A stretch of 64,000 nucleotides of DNA from Piper betle (Eukaryota > Streptophyta > Magnoliopsida > Piperales > Piperaceae): NCBI GenBank assembly GCA_033002965.1, contig JAURVB010000697.1:62001-126000 (forward strand), written 5' to 3'. The notes below the pieces were generated by a model. It worked only from the letters and a program-made list of their open reading frames with translations. It ran no database searches and was not told the origin of the DNA. Positions 11,306 to 23,159 of this stretch are shown here, piece by piece. The translations under genes and the position numbers were made by a program. Position 1 is the first letter of the stretch. Each line of letters opens with the position of its first letter.

Positions 11306-14300
11306 AATCCTCCCCTTCATGAATCCATTAGCTAACTTGACATAAGTGGTAGCAAAATTCTCCATACCAGCTCCACTTCGACAAAACAAATGTTTGTCCT
11401 TTGTCACAATTTTGGTTAACATATATGAGATGTTCTTGTCAGTGTGAACCCTGTTCAACTCTAACAATTTTTTCTCCAACACATCTCTTACCCAATGATA
11501 TCGAACATCCATATGTTTACTCTTTCAATGAAACTAGAGTTCTTACTCAAATGTATAGTACTTTTACTATTATAAAGTATCTCATAGTTATCTTGACTTA
11601 CCCCAATTTTATTCAAAAATCTTTTCAACCATAGAATCTCTTTGCAAGCTTCCGTAACTACAATGAATTCAGCTTCAGTTATGGATAGAGCAACACACTT
11701 TTGCAATTTGGATTGCCAAAAAATAGTACCACCCGCAAAAGTAACAACAACCCTAGAAGTAGACCTCCTAGAGTCAGGATCACCAGCCATATCTGCATCA
11801 ATATAACATAAAAATATAGGCTTACCTCCCCCAAAGCATAAACCTAGCTTGGAAATACCTCTCAAATATCTCAATATCCACTTAACTGCTTGTTAATGCT
11901 CTCTACCAGGATTAGATAAATATCTGCTTACTGCTTCGACAGCATACTGCTATGTCTGGTCTAGCACAAACCATCACATACATATGACTCCCTATAGCAA
12001 ATGCACAAGAGACCTTCTTCATTTCATATACTTTTGCTTCATTTAGCTCACCCTTCTTCATTTTGAATTGAGCTCCTAGTGGAATAGCAACATGCTTGGC
12101 TTTTTCATGTTGAACCGCTCAAGAATCTTCTCAATGTATTTCTCTTGGGATAACCAAATCTTCTTAGCTTTTCTATCCCGCCGGATGGACATGCCAAGAA
12201 TTTGCCTAGCTGGACCTAAATCTATCATAGCAAAGGATTTGCCTAAACTTTTCTTCAAATTTGCAATTCTTGATTTATCATGTCCAAGAATCAACATATC
12301 ATCAACATAAAGAAGCAACATGCTAAAGTCATTATTCCCAAATTTCTTGATAAATACACTAGTCTGAAAAAGTTTTGTTCTAGCCTTGACTCTCCATAAA
12401 AGAATCAAACTTTTTGTATCACTGTCTATGAGCTTGCTTGAGGCCATACAAGCTCTTCTTCAATTTGCACACTATCTGTTTCTTTTCCTTATCTACAAAA
12501 CCCTTAGGATGTTCCCTATAGATTGATTCATCAAGATCACCGTGGAGAAATGTAGTCTTCACATCTAACTACTCATCATCCAAATCCATACTTGCAGCCA
12601 AATTTAGCACACAATAGATTGAAGACATTTTTACAACAGGTGAGAAAATTTCTTCAAAGTCAATACATTTTTCCTGCTTGAAACCTTTCACCACAAATCT
12701 TGCCTTATACCTTGGTTGTGAGTTACCTTCTTCATGCTTAAGCCGATAAACCCATTTGTTCTTCAACGGATTTCTGCCCGTAGGAAGATTCACAAGCTCA
12801 TACGTCTTGTTCTCGTGCAATGACTTTATTTCCTCTTGCATGACACTTACCCATTTGACTTTCTCCTTGTGACTAAGAGTTACATAAGTAGACTTTGGAT
12901 ACTTTGTGGGATCGCTTAATAATTCTACCAGACTTTGTTCTAGTAGCATTAGCCTCCCCTTGATCAAAAACTTGATCACCGTCATGTACATGTTCATCAA
13001 TAACATCAGGAACTATATCATTAATAATGTCATTCTCCTCACCTTCACCGTCACGAGGCAAGGAAATAGGAATTTCATCTCTAAATTCTTCATCAATCTG
13101 TTCAACAATATCTTAAACAATATCCTCTACAACCGTTGGAAGAACAGACGAAGTCTTAGCCTTAACAACATAATCCTGGGAACCATTTTGGGTAGTTGTT
13201 TCATTCCCAAAGTCCTCTAGAAACTGATTCTCTCGAAACACCACATTCCGGCTTTGAACAATCTTCTTTTCCTTAAGATCCCAAAGTCTGAAACTAAACT
13301 CTTCATCCTCATAACTAAAAAATATGAATTCAAATGTATTAGCATCAAGCTTAGACCTTAGTTTCTTTGGCACGTGTGCAAAGGCTTTGACAACCAAACA
13401 CCCCTAAATAAGTGTATTTTACCTTTCCTACCAGTCTAAACTTTTTTGGAACATCTCCACCTAAATCAAGTGTTGGAGACTTGTTAATTAAATAAGCAAT
13501 ACAAACAGCTTCAACCCAAAAACTTTAGGTAATTTTGCTGTAGAAAGTATACACCTAACTCTTTCTTGAATTGTTTTGTTTATCCTCTCAGCCACTCCAT
13601 TCAATTGTGGGGTATAGGGAAAAGTCTTCTCATGCCAAATGCCATGTTTGTCACAATAAACCTGAAACTCATTAGAACAATACTCACCTCCATTATCACT
13701 TCTCAAATATTTCAAAGTCTTCCATGTTTCTCTCTCTACAATTACATGAAATGCTTTGAAAGTATTAAACATATCACTTTTATTCTTCAAATAGTAACAC
13801 CATACCTTCCTTGAAGCATCATCAATAACAGTGACAAAATAAGAGGCTCTACCAAGAGACTTTATCTCCATTAGACCACAGTCATCAGATTGTAAAAGTT
13901 CAAGTATTTGTGTCTTCCTCTAGCCAGTGGATACAAAAGAAGCCCTACGTTGTTTTCCAACCAAACAATAATCACAAGAGCTTAGTGTTGTCCCATCAAG
14001 TTGTGTAAGATAGTTTTTCTTCTTCAGAAAGTCTAGCCCCTTCTCACTCATGTGTCCCAACCTCCTATGCCACAAATTAGCTATGAAAGTAGTAGAGGTA
14101 ACATTAACCTTCCCATGAACCAGACTAGATATAGTCCTATAAAGACTACCACACTTCTTCCCTTTAGCAACCACTAAAGAACCTTTCACCAATTTCCATA
14201 AGCCACATGAAAATTGTGAAACATAGCCCTCATCATCTAGCACACTTGTTGACATCAAGTTCAATCTTAAATCAGGAATATGATACATATTTTTCAAAAC

Positions 14301-15371
14301 AAGTTTGCAACCAGAATTAGTCACAATATGCACATCACCATGACCAACAATTTCAGAAGTCCTGTTGTTGCCCATCTTCACCACACCTAGATCAGCTGTC
14401 ACATATTTGTTAAAGAAATCTCTACATGAGGTAGCATGAAATGATGCGCCAGAATCAATCACCCAACTAGTATTATCATTAGTTGTCAAGCAGTCATTTC
14501 CATCATCAAGTATGATTAGTATATCTTCTGTTGTAACATTGGCAGCCTTATCATCTTCACTCTTATTGTCAAGCACCTTATCATTTCTTAGATCTTTCTT
14601 GTATTTATAACAGTTTTGCTTCTTATGGGCGGCTTTATCACAATAAAAGCACTTGAAGGTCTTGTTTCTAGATTTAGACATTCCACTACTCTTATCGCTT
14701 CGGCTTCGATTCCTACTCTTTGATCTTCCCCGAGAACTAAATTCAGAAACCAAAGTTTGAGATGAATTAAAGAAGGTTACTTATTGTATTTTCCTTCTCA
14801 CTTCTTCACTCAAAAGACAACTTGAAACCATATCAAAAGTCAGCTTCTTGTCAGAATTATTCAAAGAAATAACTAAAGGTTCCCAAGACTCCAGTAAAAT
14901 ATTCAATAATAGACAAGCTTTTCAAGCATCATCAAGAGGCATATTCAAACAAGACAATTGAGTTAATATACTTTTCATCTCATTGATGTAGTCACTCACT
15001 TCTATCCCATCCTTATATTGAAGAATCATCAACCTTCTGACTAGCAGATTCTGGTTCCTAGGTGTGTCTCTCTCATACTTATAAAAGGGCATATCCCAAA
15101 GCTCCTCAGCAGTTTTGGTTCCTATCACATAGTTATATACATTCTGTTCTAACCATTGTCTGATCAAGGCGATGCATTTTCTATCCATCTTGATCCATTC
15201 ATCCGTGACACTCAACTCAACCTTAGTAATAGGTAGAGGAGAAGGAATCGAAGGAGCTTTCCCTTCATCAGTCACAACCGGAGTAGCACTCAACGGTGGA
15301 CTAGAACTCAACGACTCAGGAGGACCAAGAATTGGATCATATAAATCCTTGGTGAATAAATAATCTATCAT
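11300..15371 (-). pseudogene. copia gag-pol polyprotein, frameshifted
   Basis: The domains appear in order on the minus strand. Gag is at 14922-15371. A segment at 13920-14753 holds a CCHC zinc knuckle (C-F-Y-C-x4-H-x4-C), the protease motif WVIDSGASFH and the integrase His-Cys zinc domain. The integrase core at 13488-13871 shows all three acidic residues, in VIDDAS, RSDNGGEY and NGVAERIN. Its C-terminal part is at 13113-13397. Reverse transcriptase is at 12569-13006 and 12076-12447, with the catalytic LLLYVDDM. RNase H is at 11488-11874 (YIDADMAG, then SITEAEF), and the tail is at 11300-11512. Each gap between these segments marks a stop or frameshift, so no intact polyprotein is made. In a live element the polyprotein supplies packaging, processing, integration and reverse transcription. 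Confidence 0.88.
11308..11318 (-). other. Polypurine tract of the copia element
   Basis: The plus strand reads tcctccccttc, so the minus strand is a purine run ending three bases before the 3' LTR. Such a run primes plus-strand DNA synthesis in retroelements. It overlaps the end of the open frame coding ANGFMKGRIF. Confidence 0.75.
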
Positions 15372-15493
15372 ACGACCCTTCCAGTAATGTTAATGAGACT
15401 TACCCTTAAGGGCGACCATCTTAACATGTTTCTCATCTTTCATCTTGACACAAGGTTACTACCCAAATCCAAGAAAAACAAAAAAGAACCAAA

Positions 15494-15505
15494 GCTCTAA
15501 TGCCA
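15494..15505 (-). other. copia primer binding site, initiator tRNA-Met type
   Basis: The minus strand reads TGGCATTAGAGC two bases inside the 5' LTR. This matches the usual copia primer site TGGTATCAGAGC at ten of twelve positions. It confirms the minus orientation and the inner edge of the 5' LTR. Confidence 0.8.
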
Positions 15506-15507
15506 CT

Positions 15508-16125
15508 TGTTGGGAAATAGACGCTCTAGTGAAAACAGTTCAGAAAATATTTCCCCTCAAGATGAAAAGAAAACAAATATAAGATGAAATAGGAGACACC
15601 AAAAATTTAAAAAAATTGATGGAAACTTTCCTCCAATTTAGAAAAAAAAAACAACCTACTCGATCAACTTCGATTAAGAAATTCTCTTACCATCAAGTAT
15701 CGAATAAAATTTGAGAAAACTCTCCTAATACAAATTAGACCAATAATAAGATCTGAAAGATACAACTCTTGAGAAATACAATATATGAAAAATTGAGAAA
15801 ATAATATACACCTTAAAAGAAAAATAGATCAACCCTGGATTATGACCCCACTTCACTTAAAATGAAGAAAAACTTCTCCAAATTTTCTCTTTATGAGCCA
15901 AATTTACTAAAAAACTGTCAAGAAGATATTCTGGTTAACATCAATGAAATTCTACTTTATGTAAAAGAATATGAGTAGAATTCTATAAGTTACTTTATTA
16001 AACTTCTATAAAAAAGAAAAAAATCGCACATAGGTATACGAAATACCAACCATTACTATAATAAACGAAAACCCAAAAATTGATAATTGAGTTTTTTATT
16101 GCAAATGGACGAGGGAAACTCAACA
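15508..16125 (-). repeat. copia 5' LTR
   Basis: It starts tgttgggaaatagac and ends gggaaactcaaca on the plus strand, giving the standard TG...CA ends. It pairs with 10684-11305. Confidence 0.9.
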
Positions 16126-16143
16126 AACCTTTGGCTCCATGGC

Positions 16144-16457
16144 CTAAATCACAAATATTCCAACTAGCCAAGAGACTTTCATTTTTAAATGGATGGCCTC
16201 CCCTGCCTTGATATTTACATCCTTTTCACCATCTTTGCCTATGCTAAATGCTTCTTTTATTTCTAAACGTTTTGCAAATGTTGAATTTTCTTAATAACAA
16301 ACACTGATGTAGAAGAACAATCCGGCTCAACAAAAGTATAAGCGTTACATTTCAGACTTGCAAAAGAAATACCAATCCTAAGACCTTCACTTTGATAGAT
16401 GGGAGCAAGAGCATGATTTTCATGACGGTCTACAGCAAATTTGATTTGCGTAATTAG
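16144..16457 (-). pseudogene. Orphan exon-like coding fragment, unknown protein
   Basis: On the minus strand the frame is open from 16457 to a stop at 16263-16265 (64 codons). It includes KFAVDRHENHALAPIYQ and IGISFASLKCNAYTFVEP. A second frame, 16278 to 16144, continues the same protein-like composition (EIKEAFSIGKDGEKDVNIKA). The two overlap by 16 bases, which suggests one coding segment split by a single frameshift. There is no Met start, and a tag precedes the open part as in a splice acceptor. I do not recognise the family. The copia 5' LTR ends 18 bases further left, so the insertion may have cut this fragment from its neighbours. It could be chance, but the amino-acid composition looks like real protein. 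Confidence 0.3.
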
Positions 16458-18555
16458 CTAAAAGTTCCACTAGCGGACACTATATTTAAACATTATTGCC
16501 TAATTTGATTTATATAATTTTTAAAAGTTTCAAGTGTTAATGTAGTATTTAATTATGATAATATCGTACATCAATTAAACAAATAGATTAAATTGTGAAA
16601 ATTTATTTTTTAAAAAATAAAAATGAAAGAGAGGTTTCTCAAATTGAAAAGTAAAGTTATAAACCAAATAATGAGTTCTGTTCTAAAGGAAAGTACTAAA
16701 ATCAAACATATAATGCAATATTTAGAGATAGGTATTGAAATTTCGCATATAATAAAAAATGTACAATGTAATTAGAATTGATTTAATATTTTCCATTCAA
16801 TGCATTGCAATTCTTGAAAAAATAAGATCACAAAAAATGTTTTTATTAAACAAATAAGAATCATGTTATACATACATTATCCAGCCATATTATGAAATGT
16901 CAGAATATCTAATTTAGGTAGTTATAAAAGGATGTATATAGTGTATGTGGGTGTTGAATGTACTAAAATATTTTTCAACAAATAATTCACAATGTATATT
17001 TTTTTAATACAGTTAGAGGGGTGTAAATACAACCATACATTTTTTTGATAGATTTAGAGCAGTGAACAGACAACTAGAAATGACATGAAAGCAAGTATAA
17101 TCAAAATTTTCAGTTAATATTATAATAAGAGAATGACACCCGAGAAAATTATTCATACATAAGCAGCACCTTCAATCCCTTTTATAGAAATCATATTTTT
17201 TATTTGTTTTTCTTCTAATCAAAATTAAAACTGTCATTGCATTATTCATTTTTCTTTTTTAGTATTTTTTTCTTTTAGGTAATGATAATTATATTCCTTT
17301 ATTTAGTATCTTCCAATTTTTTCTTGAAATTAGATTAAATAATAAGAAATAATTTTTTTGAAATAAAAAAGTCAAAAATAAAAATAATTGATATGGAAGA
17401 ATTAAAATCTAATATATATGGGAAGGTTGGGAAGTTAAGCTTGCGATAAAAATTAGAATTCAATATTTATAATGCAATTCTATCGAAAACATGATAATAA
17501 ATAAATCGTCATTATTTACTTTGCCTAAGTGATACACAATGCATGCATTTTTTCAATAGATGTACGTGGAGAGGAATTACGAATCTCCTTGGCTTCTCAT
17601 AATTTAGATCATATATTGATTAGTCAAACTATTATACTTTTAATCCTAAATTTTTTGACTCAAAGCGAGTTCTATTATTAATTATTAATTATCATTTTAT
17701 CATCAGGATGTTAAATTGACAGGGAAAAATTTTTAGTTTAGAGATGTGGCAGTTTTGGTTTTAATTGTTTTTAAGAAATGGTTATCAATCAAAGTAGCAT
17801 GGAAGAAGTGGAAGAAAAGTTTTTGAATGTCTAATAAATAGGTACAAAACGATGCAACCAAACGTAGGCCTACTAGGCACAACAAATACAAGAAGGCGGA
17901 TAATATTCCCCTTTCTTATTTGGAAAATAAATTGAGAAAACAAGCTGAAGTTAGGTTGTCAGTATTAGACTCATACCTTCATTTTTTACCAATCTCTCGC
18001 GGATTTTGGACTTATATATACATGCATATATAATTGTATCATATATTATTATTTAAAATTAGGCACAAATTAAATTAATCTATTAAATTTAAATTTAATG
18101 GTTGCCTAAATTAAATTAATTTATTAAGTTAAATTTGATGGGTTATTAATATAAGTATAAATACAAATGTATGGATATTATTTTTGTAATTTCTTATTTA
18201 TGATAGGTTAAATTAAAATTATAAAAAAATAAGGATAAAAAAGATTATGATCCCTAAATTCATAAGTAGTTTTTCATTTTAGCATCCTACTGTCTAGAAA
18301 TCCTATCCTGGCCGTGAAGAATTTGTACTGAATTTAGAAAATCAAAATCTAAAAAAGTCAAAAATCATTTTGCTTTTATAGATTCAAGTATATTTTCTCT
18401 ATCAAATTTTATTTTCTTAATGATTTAATCTAAAGAAGGTTTTATTGATTATGATTTTATCATTTGTATAATTTGGTTAAATTAAAATTTTTTTAATAAC
18501 TCATACCTTCATTTTTATAATATAATATTAAATAGTCAATTAAATATTATTTCCT
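16458..18555. other. AT-rich intergenic sequence, no gene seen
   Basis: Very AT-rich with no sustained open frame or recognisable motif. Some words near 18050-18260 (ccctaaattca and similar) recur near 44150-44330, suggesting shared transposon-derived sequence. Confidence 0.45.
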
Positions 18556-18559
18556 TTAA

Positions 18560-18844
18560 TCCTATTTTTCTCATACACCAATCTCTCCCACCTCTTCATC
18601 TTCCATTTCAGAATCAAACGATTACTTCATTCTCGATGAGAACAAAGGTGGAGGTGGTGAAGATGCTGGCACAGACTTCGATCGAGGGCAATGGAGCAAC
18701 TACTCCTTTCTCGACGAGGACGAAGGTGGAGGTGGTGAAGATGCCAGCATAAACTTAGATCAAGGGCGAGCGACATGTTCGCTTGAAAAGTTCTGCAACG
18801 ATGAATTAAAAGCGAAAGCTAAGGCTCGTGGGGAAGATAGTTAA
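18560..18844 (+). other. Acidic exon-like open segment with internal duplication, unknown
   Basis: The frame is open from 18560 to the taa at 18842-18844, without an ATG. It encodes a Ser-rich start, then an acidic, Gly-rich part with ISESNDYFILDENKGGGGED followed by a second copy ending SFLDEDEGGGGEDASINLD, then a basic tail (KAKAKARGEDS). The two copies are about 80 bases apart and differ by a few substitutions that mostly keep acidic and Gly residues. That suggests coding sequence. A ttcag just before the first copy could be a splice acceptor. I cannot name the protein. It may be the last exon of a lost gene or a captured fragment. Confidence 0.3.
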
Positions 18845-18849
18845 GAAGG

Positions 18850-20860
18850 CTTTAGTTTGGCTACATAGTGGAGGATGCAGTAGCAACTCTCTGGTATGTG
18901 AGGCTAAATGTTTAATCTCTATAAAGAATTTTGTTGCACTTCATTTGTTATGGTTTCAGCTTCTAGGGTATTTAAAACGCATTTGAAATTATATTTGTCT
19001 AAGCATTGAACTATAATAGATTGTTTTCGTTTATTTGTGGTTCTGAAATTTCATTACTGAAATAAAGTATTTTTTTAATAAACAAAAATAATGAAAAAGG
19101 TCGTTGCCGATGGAGGAAAGAGAAGTATACTGATTTTACTTGAACAATGGTCATGTTCAGGCAATTACTAAGGTTCTTCCATCATGAGTCTCTCCTTACA
19201 TTATCTTTGTTAAGAAGAGAACCATTGTGCTTGTCTATGAATAATTATTTGACATATAAACGTATAAGTATGGGATACATATGTGCATGAGAAACTTTTA
19301 AAATAACCCAAGTCTAGAATCCTTCAATGAAAGAAGTTTTACACTTTTTATCCAAAATATTAATTTAGTTTAAGTCAAAGAACATACTAAATTCGTGGAA
19401 TTTTAAAACATAAAGATTATTTTGTAATTGAAAATGTAAATATTTGTATTGCTAAAGGAATTAACAAGTGACAATATAAGTTGTCAATTAAGCATAATTA
19501 TGTATTGTCTATTCGTAGGTAGTATGTGGCAATTGAAATCCCAAGTTCAAATGACTGCATTCATGGAATCTTGTTTCTATTATTAATATTAATAGTAAAA
19601 AAACGACGGCAAAGTCCTACAGTTAATATTGTCTATAAAACCCAATAAGAAACCGAATATAGATGGGTAATAGCATTCATTTATTATTGAAATTTCTGAA
19701 TTGCTATTAAGGGTATTTAATGAATGATAATTTCCCTACTTAAGATAGATGTAAGACCCGCAAGCAGATTATTACTCATGAGTAATCTGATGTGATGGAA
19801 GCAATTATCAATTAACCTTTTTTTTAGCAAACCTTCTTCTGAAGGCTCGAGATGCATGACCCCAAGATTCATCTTTATTTAGATACGAAAGTTATTAATA
19901 ATGTCACAAAAATAAAGACATCTAATTTCAATATATACTTTATAACTAAGTTTTTTATACAAGTTCATAACTAAAGTTGACTTGCATGCTAACAACAATT
20001 TATTTTGCAAAGAACATACTTTGTTTAACTTATAATAACCCCCAAATCCATCTTACATATAGGCATTATAGTTATAGGCAACAATTTATTTTTTAAAGAA
20101 CATGCCTTGTTAAACTTATAATAACGTCCTAATCCATCTTACACATATAGGCAATATAGATATCAACTTCAAAACGAAATTAAGGAGACATGCTTATAAA
20201 ACCGGCATAATATCATAACTAATACCCCATGAGTATGCTAATGACATTGTTAATATATAAGCCCTGTTAGAAATAACATCTTTTTGTTCCTTCAGACAAT
20301 ATCATGTATAACTTACAGAAAATCCACCGCATGTAAGTGTTCACCTTTCTAACACCAGAGCAAAAGTATACAATATTGTTAAATAATATACATTTTCGGA
20401 TGCAACAGAAAACCCTTCAATTATAACTATCACACAATGGGAGTAATTATGAGTAGTGTATATAAATATTAGGGAAAGCATTTGAAAATTACAATAAGCA
20501 GCATAATGTTGACGCCAATTGTTCATATTATCTCGTATAAATTACTCAATAGGCGATAAGGCAAAATGTTAGTCAGTTACGTCATCATGTTGTATGCTGT
20601 CAATTAATCCAAATTTTGAAGTCTTTGAAATTTCTTCACGTTCTTGATCCAACTATGAATATATACTTGGACACGAATAGTCAACCCACATAAATTTTCT
20701 GCATTCATTTTCACCTTAAAAGTAGGAAACAATTTTTTATTTGGGCAAAGAGCATAATTTTAGATGAAGGATAGGACAAAATATTGTATTAGCTTATATT
20801 TAATTGAATATTTTACATATTGTATTTAATCAATTTGGACTATCTTCGTGTGGGCTAGGG
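18850..20860. other. AT-rich intergenic sequence with an 85-bp tandem duplication
   Basis: No gene is recognised. The unit beginning caacaattta at 19994 is repeated from 20079 to about 20163, a direct tandem duplication with period 85 and scattered substitutions. A 16-base palindrome (attactcatgagtaat) lies near 19770. The rest is AT-rich and featureless. Confidence 0.5.
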
Positions 20861-20864
20861 ATTT

Positions 20865-21040
20865 GTTGTAGGAAGTACTACATCAAACTCTTTGTAGCAC
20901 TTAAATAATTGGTTTAAACCTTCTTAATTGAAGGAGATTAATTTAATTATTATAATTTAATTTTTAAGCACCCTCAATTAAGAAAATTTAAGCCAATCAT
21001 ACAAGTGCTACAACGAGTTTAGTGTAACACTTAATACAAC
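20865..21040. mobile_element. Fold-back MITE, copy 1 (about 176 bp)
   Basis: The two arms are inverted copies of each other: the left reads gttgtaggaagtactac...ttaattgaagg, and the right reads ccctcaattaag...cacttaatacaac. A second copy of almost the same length lies at 45591-45767. The pair shares the right arm wording caagtgctacaacgagttt. With no coding capacity and full-length pairing, it is a MITE. Its superfamily is not clear, because I could not fix the target duplication. Confidence 0.6.
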
Positions 21041-21367
21041 CCTTCATGTGAGATACTAAGCATTTCATTCTACCATACCTATATGAGGAGACTTCTATGC
21101 CTAGTTCATTTTAAAAGAGCATAAAATTACCCAACGTCTACGCCTAATTTATTTTAAAAGAGAATAAAATTACCGTAATATTATGCAAATAAGATTTCTT
21201 TCCAAACAATCAATCACTACCATGGTCAGAGATCAATTAGTGCCATGGTAGGTTCTATGAATTACAACGAAGTCTTTCCTGCAACTCTGATCATACGAAT
21301 TTCATATTTAGAACATGAAATTGGCAACCTTGTGTCGCACATAATTGGCATGAAAAAAAGCATTAGC

Positions 21368-23059
21368 TCAAGCTTTATTTTGAAGGTTTAGCTTGGAACT
21401 TTTGTTTATAAGTTTGTAGAGGGCAGCTTTGGCTTCCTCAAGGGTTTCAACTGCATTTGCCACATCAAATGATAGTCTCTGAATATCAAACTGCAAGAAC
21501 ACATTGCTTTCAGATGGGGGAATGGGCGGCTCCAGAAAAGCAAGACACTTATTATAAACACAAATAAACAATTACCTGTGCGCTTGGCGGACCCGAATAT
21601 CAGTTCCATTACTGTCTATTGATATTAGGGCGGCATCATCAACTTCGGTTTCGGTAGACAAAAGTTCTCTATGTGGCTTTGAGAATATGCCATTTAGCTC
21701 CTGCAAGAACCCATGAAAATAAAATTAAATATTTCAACCCCAAAAATTCATTCCCTAGAATCCTCCAGTAAGATTGAAAATACATGCACGAAAATAATAT
21801 TCAAAAAATAAATTTTTTATCACCTTGAGATATTGCTCCCTCCATCCACTGCAATCTTGTCAGGCCCAAGGGACTCATACTGCTTGACATCAACCCAGGC
21901 GACTGTTCCAACCCTCCAATAAAATATATGTCACTGACCACAATCACAACTCAAGTTAAAATCACATAAATGTTTAGGGTCAAATTGTATTAAAAAAAGA
22001 AATCTAGAAAAATTTCAAGAAATAAGGTTGATACAATAAACCGATAATGATTATTGAATGGACAACCGATTTCAAGCAAAAAAATTTATGGGGAAACCTT
22101 GTGTTTTGCATTCCGAAGTAGTAGAAATTGCCTCATTGTTGAGATGCACATTGCTGATGTTTGGCTACATACTGCATATGAGCCCGTTCCTAGCAATTTA
22201 ACATACATAGCAAAAGCATTACATCTCCAAGTGATGTCAACGTTGTTAGGTTAAAGCATTTCATGTGCTTATGACTTATTGAACACTCCATATCTCTTAA
22301 AACCTCAACGAAGCTGCACACTGGGATAAAACAGGTTTTCTAAAAACTGGATTTTCTGCCTTCCATTTCAGAAGACAAGATTTAAATCATAGTTTAATCA
22401 CCTGTTGATCTTCAGGCAGATGGTAAATATCACCGAAAATGGTGACGCGAGCATTGGACAATCCACTCCAGCCAGGCATCCATAATCAAATCCATTAAGC
22501 AAATCTGTACAACAAGTGTGCATCTAGGATCAGCCAATATATTCCGAGTGTGAACAGCTAAAGGTGAACGAAAAGATTGGATCTGCAGCCTGAAGGAGGA
22601 GGAACAGAAATGCAGAAAGTCAAGAATAATGTCAGTTGCAATGTAAACATTGGTGCAGAATCAACTAATGACCCGAAGGGATATCCTCTCCATCTATGAT
22701 GCATGAGCGCATTACGGTACACAAATGTGCAAATCTGGCTTGCAAGCACAAACATTCGTCAATAGCAGCAGACATATTTAAAATCTAGATACAAATACCT
22801 GTTGCATGAGGTGTTTAGTCATTTGACTAAAAGAGAAACTAGTAATATTCCCCAAAATGAATACATATAAATGAACCTGCTCCATGACATTGGAACTGCT
22901 TGGGCTGGATGAGGCAGACCATCAGCAGATGTTGCGCTTGGGACTCCACCAGCCAGCCCTGGATCCGCTGCTACTAGTAGTTGCACTCGTAGATGGAAAA
23001 TTCACGAAGAGACCTCCATCTGCAATGCTCACATCTTTTTCGCCAATGTTTGTATCACT
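21368..23059 (-). pseudogene. GluBP: Pseudogene of glutamyl-tRNA reductase-binding protein (GluBP/PGR7)
   Basis: Seven exon remnants with intron-like gaps read in order on the minus strand: 23059-22877 (AGGVPSATSADGLPHPAQAV), about 22742-22630 (ARFAHLCTVM, then GYPFGSLVD), about 22590-22402 (PLAVHTRNILADPRCTLVVQ, then GWSGLSNARVTIFGDIYHLP), 22189-22098 (YVAKHQQ, GNFYYF), 21933-21824 (TVAWVDVKQYESLGPDKIAV), 21700-21576 (ELLSTETEVDDAALISIDS) and 21490-21368 (DIQRLSFDVANAVETLEEAK). The family is a chloroplast protein with a split-barrel FMN-binding-like fold that binds glutamyl-tRNA reductase in tetrapyrrole synthesis. Lesions seen: frameshifts near 22925, 22700 and 22570, a TGA in place of Trp at 22133-22135, and a 1-nt deletion near 21915. 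Introns remain, so it arose by DNA duplication rather than from mRNA. The family name comes from recognising the wording; the coding nature and breaks are seen directly. Confidence 0.75.
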
Positions 23060-23159
23060 CTGCACAATTGACAATACAAGTTCAATTACTCATCATCCTC
23101 TCAACCAATTGACATTTGAAATTAATACATACTACACATAATGACTACTAGCATTTGAC

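Larger units (their letters stand above)
10684..16125 (-). mobile_element. Ty1/copia retrotransposon, Tork/Tnt1-like, full length but degenerate
   Basis: A complete layout is visible on the minus strand: 5' LTR (15508-16125), primer site, gag, zinc knuckle, protease, integrase, reverse transcriptase, RNase H, polypurine tract and 3' LTR (10684-11305). Integrase precedes reverse transcriptase, which defines Ty1/copia. The protease-integrase wording places it in the Tork/Tnt1-like lineage. The two LTRs share ends and length (622 and 618 bp). By eye they differ at about one base in ten in their first 120 bp, so the insertion is old. The internal frame is broken at several places. The 5 bp on either side (tgcct and aacct) do not match, so no clean target duplication remains. 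Confidence 0.9.
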
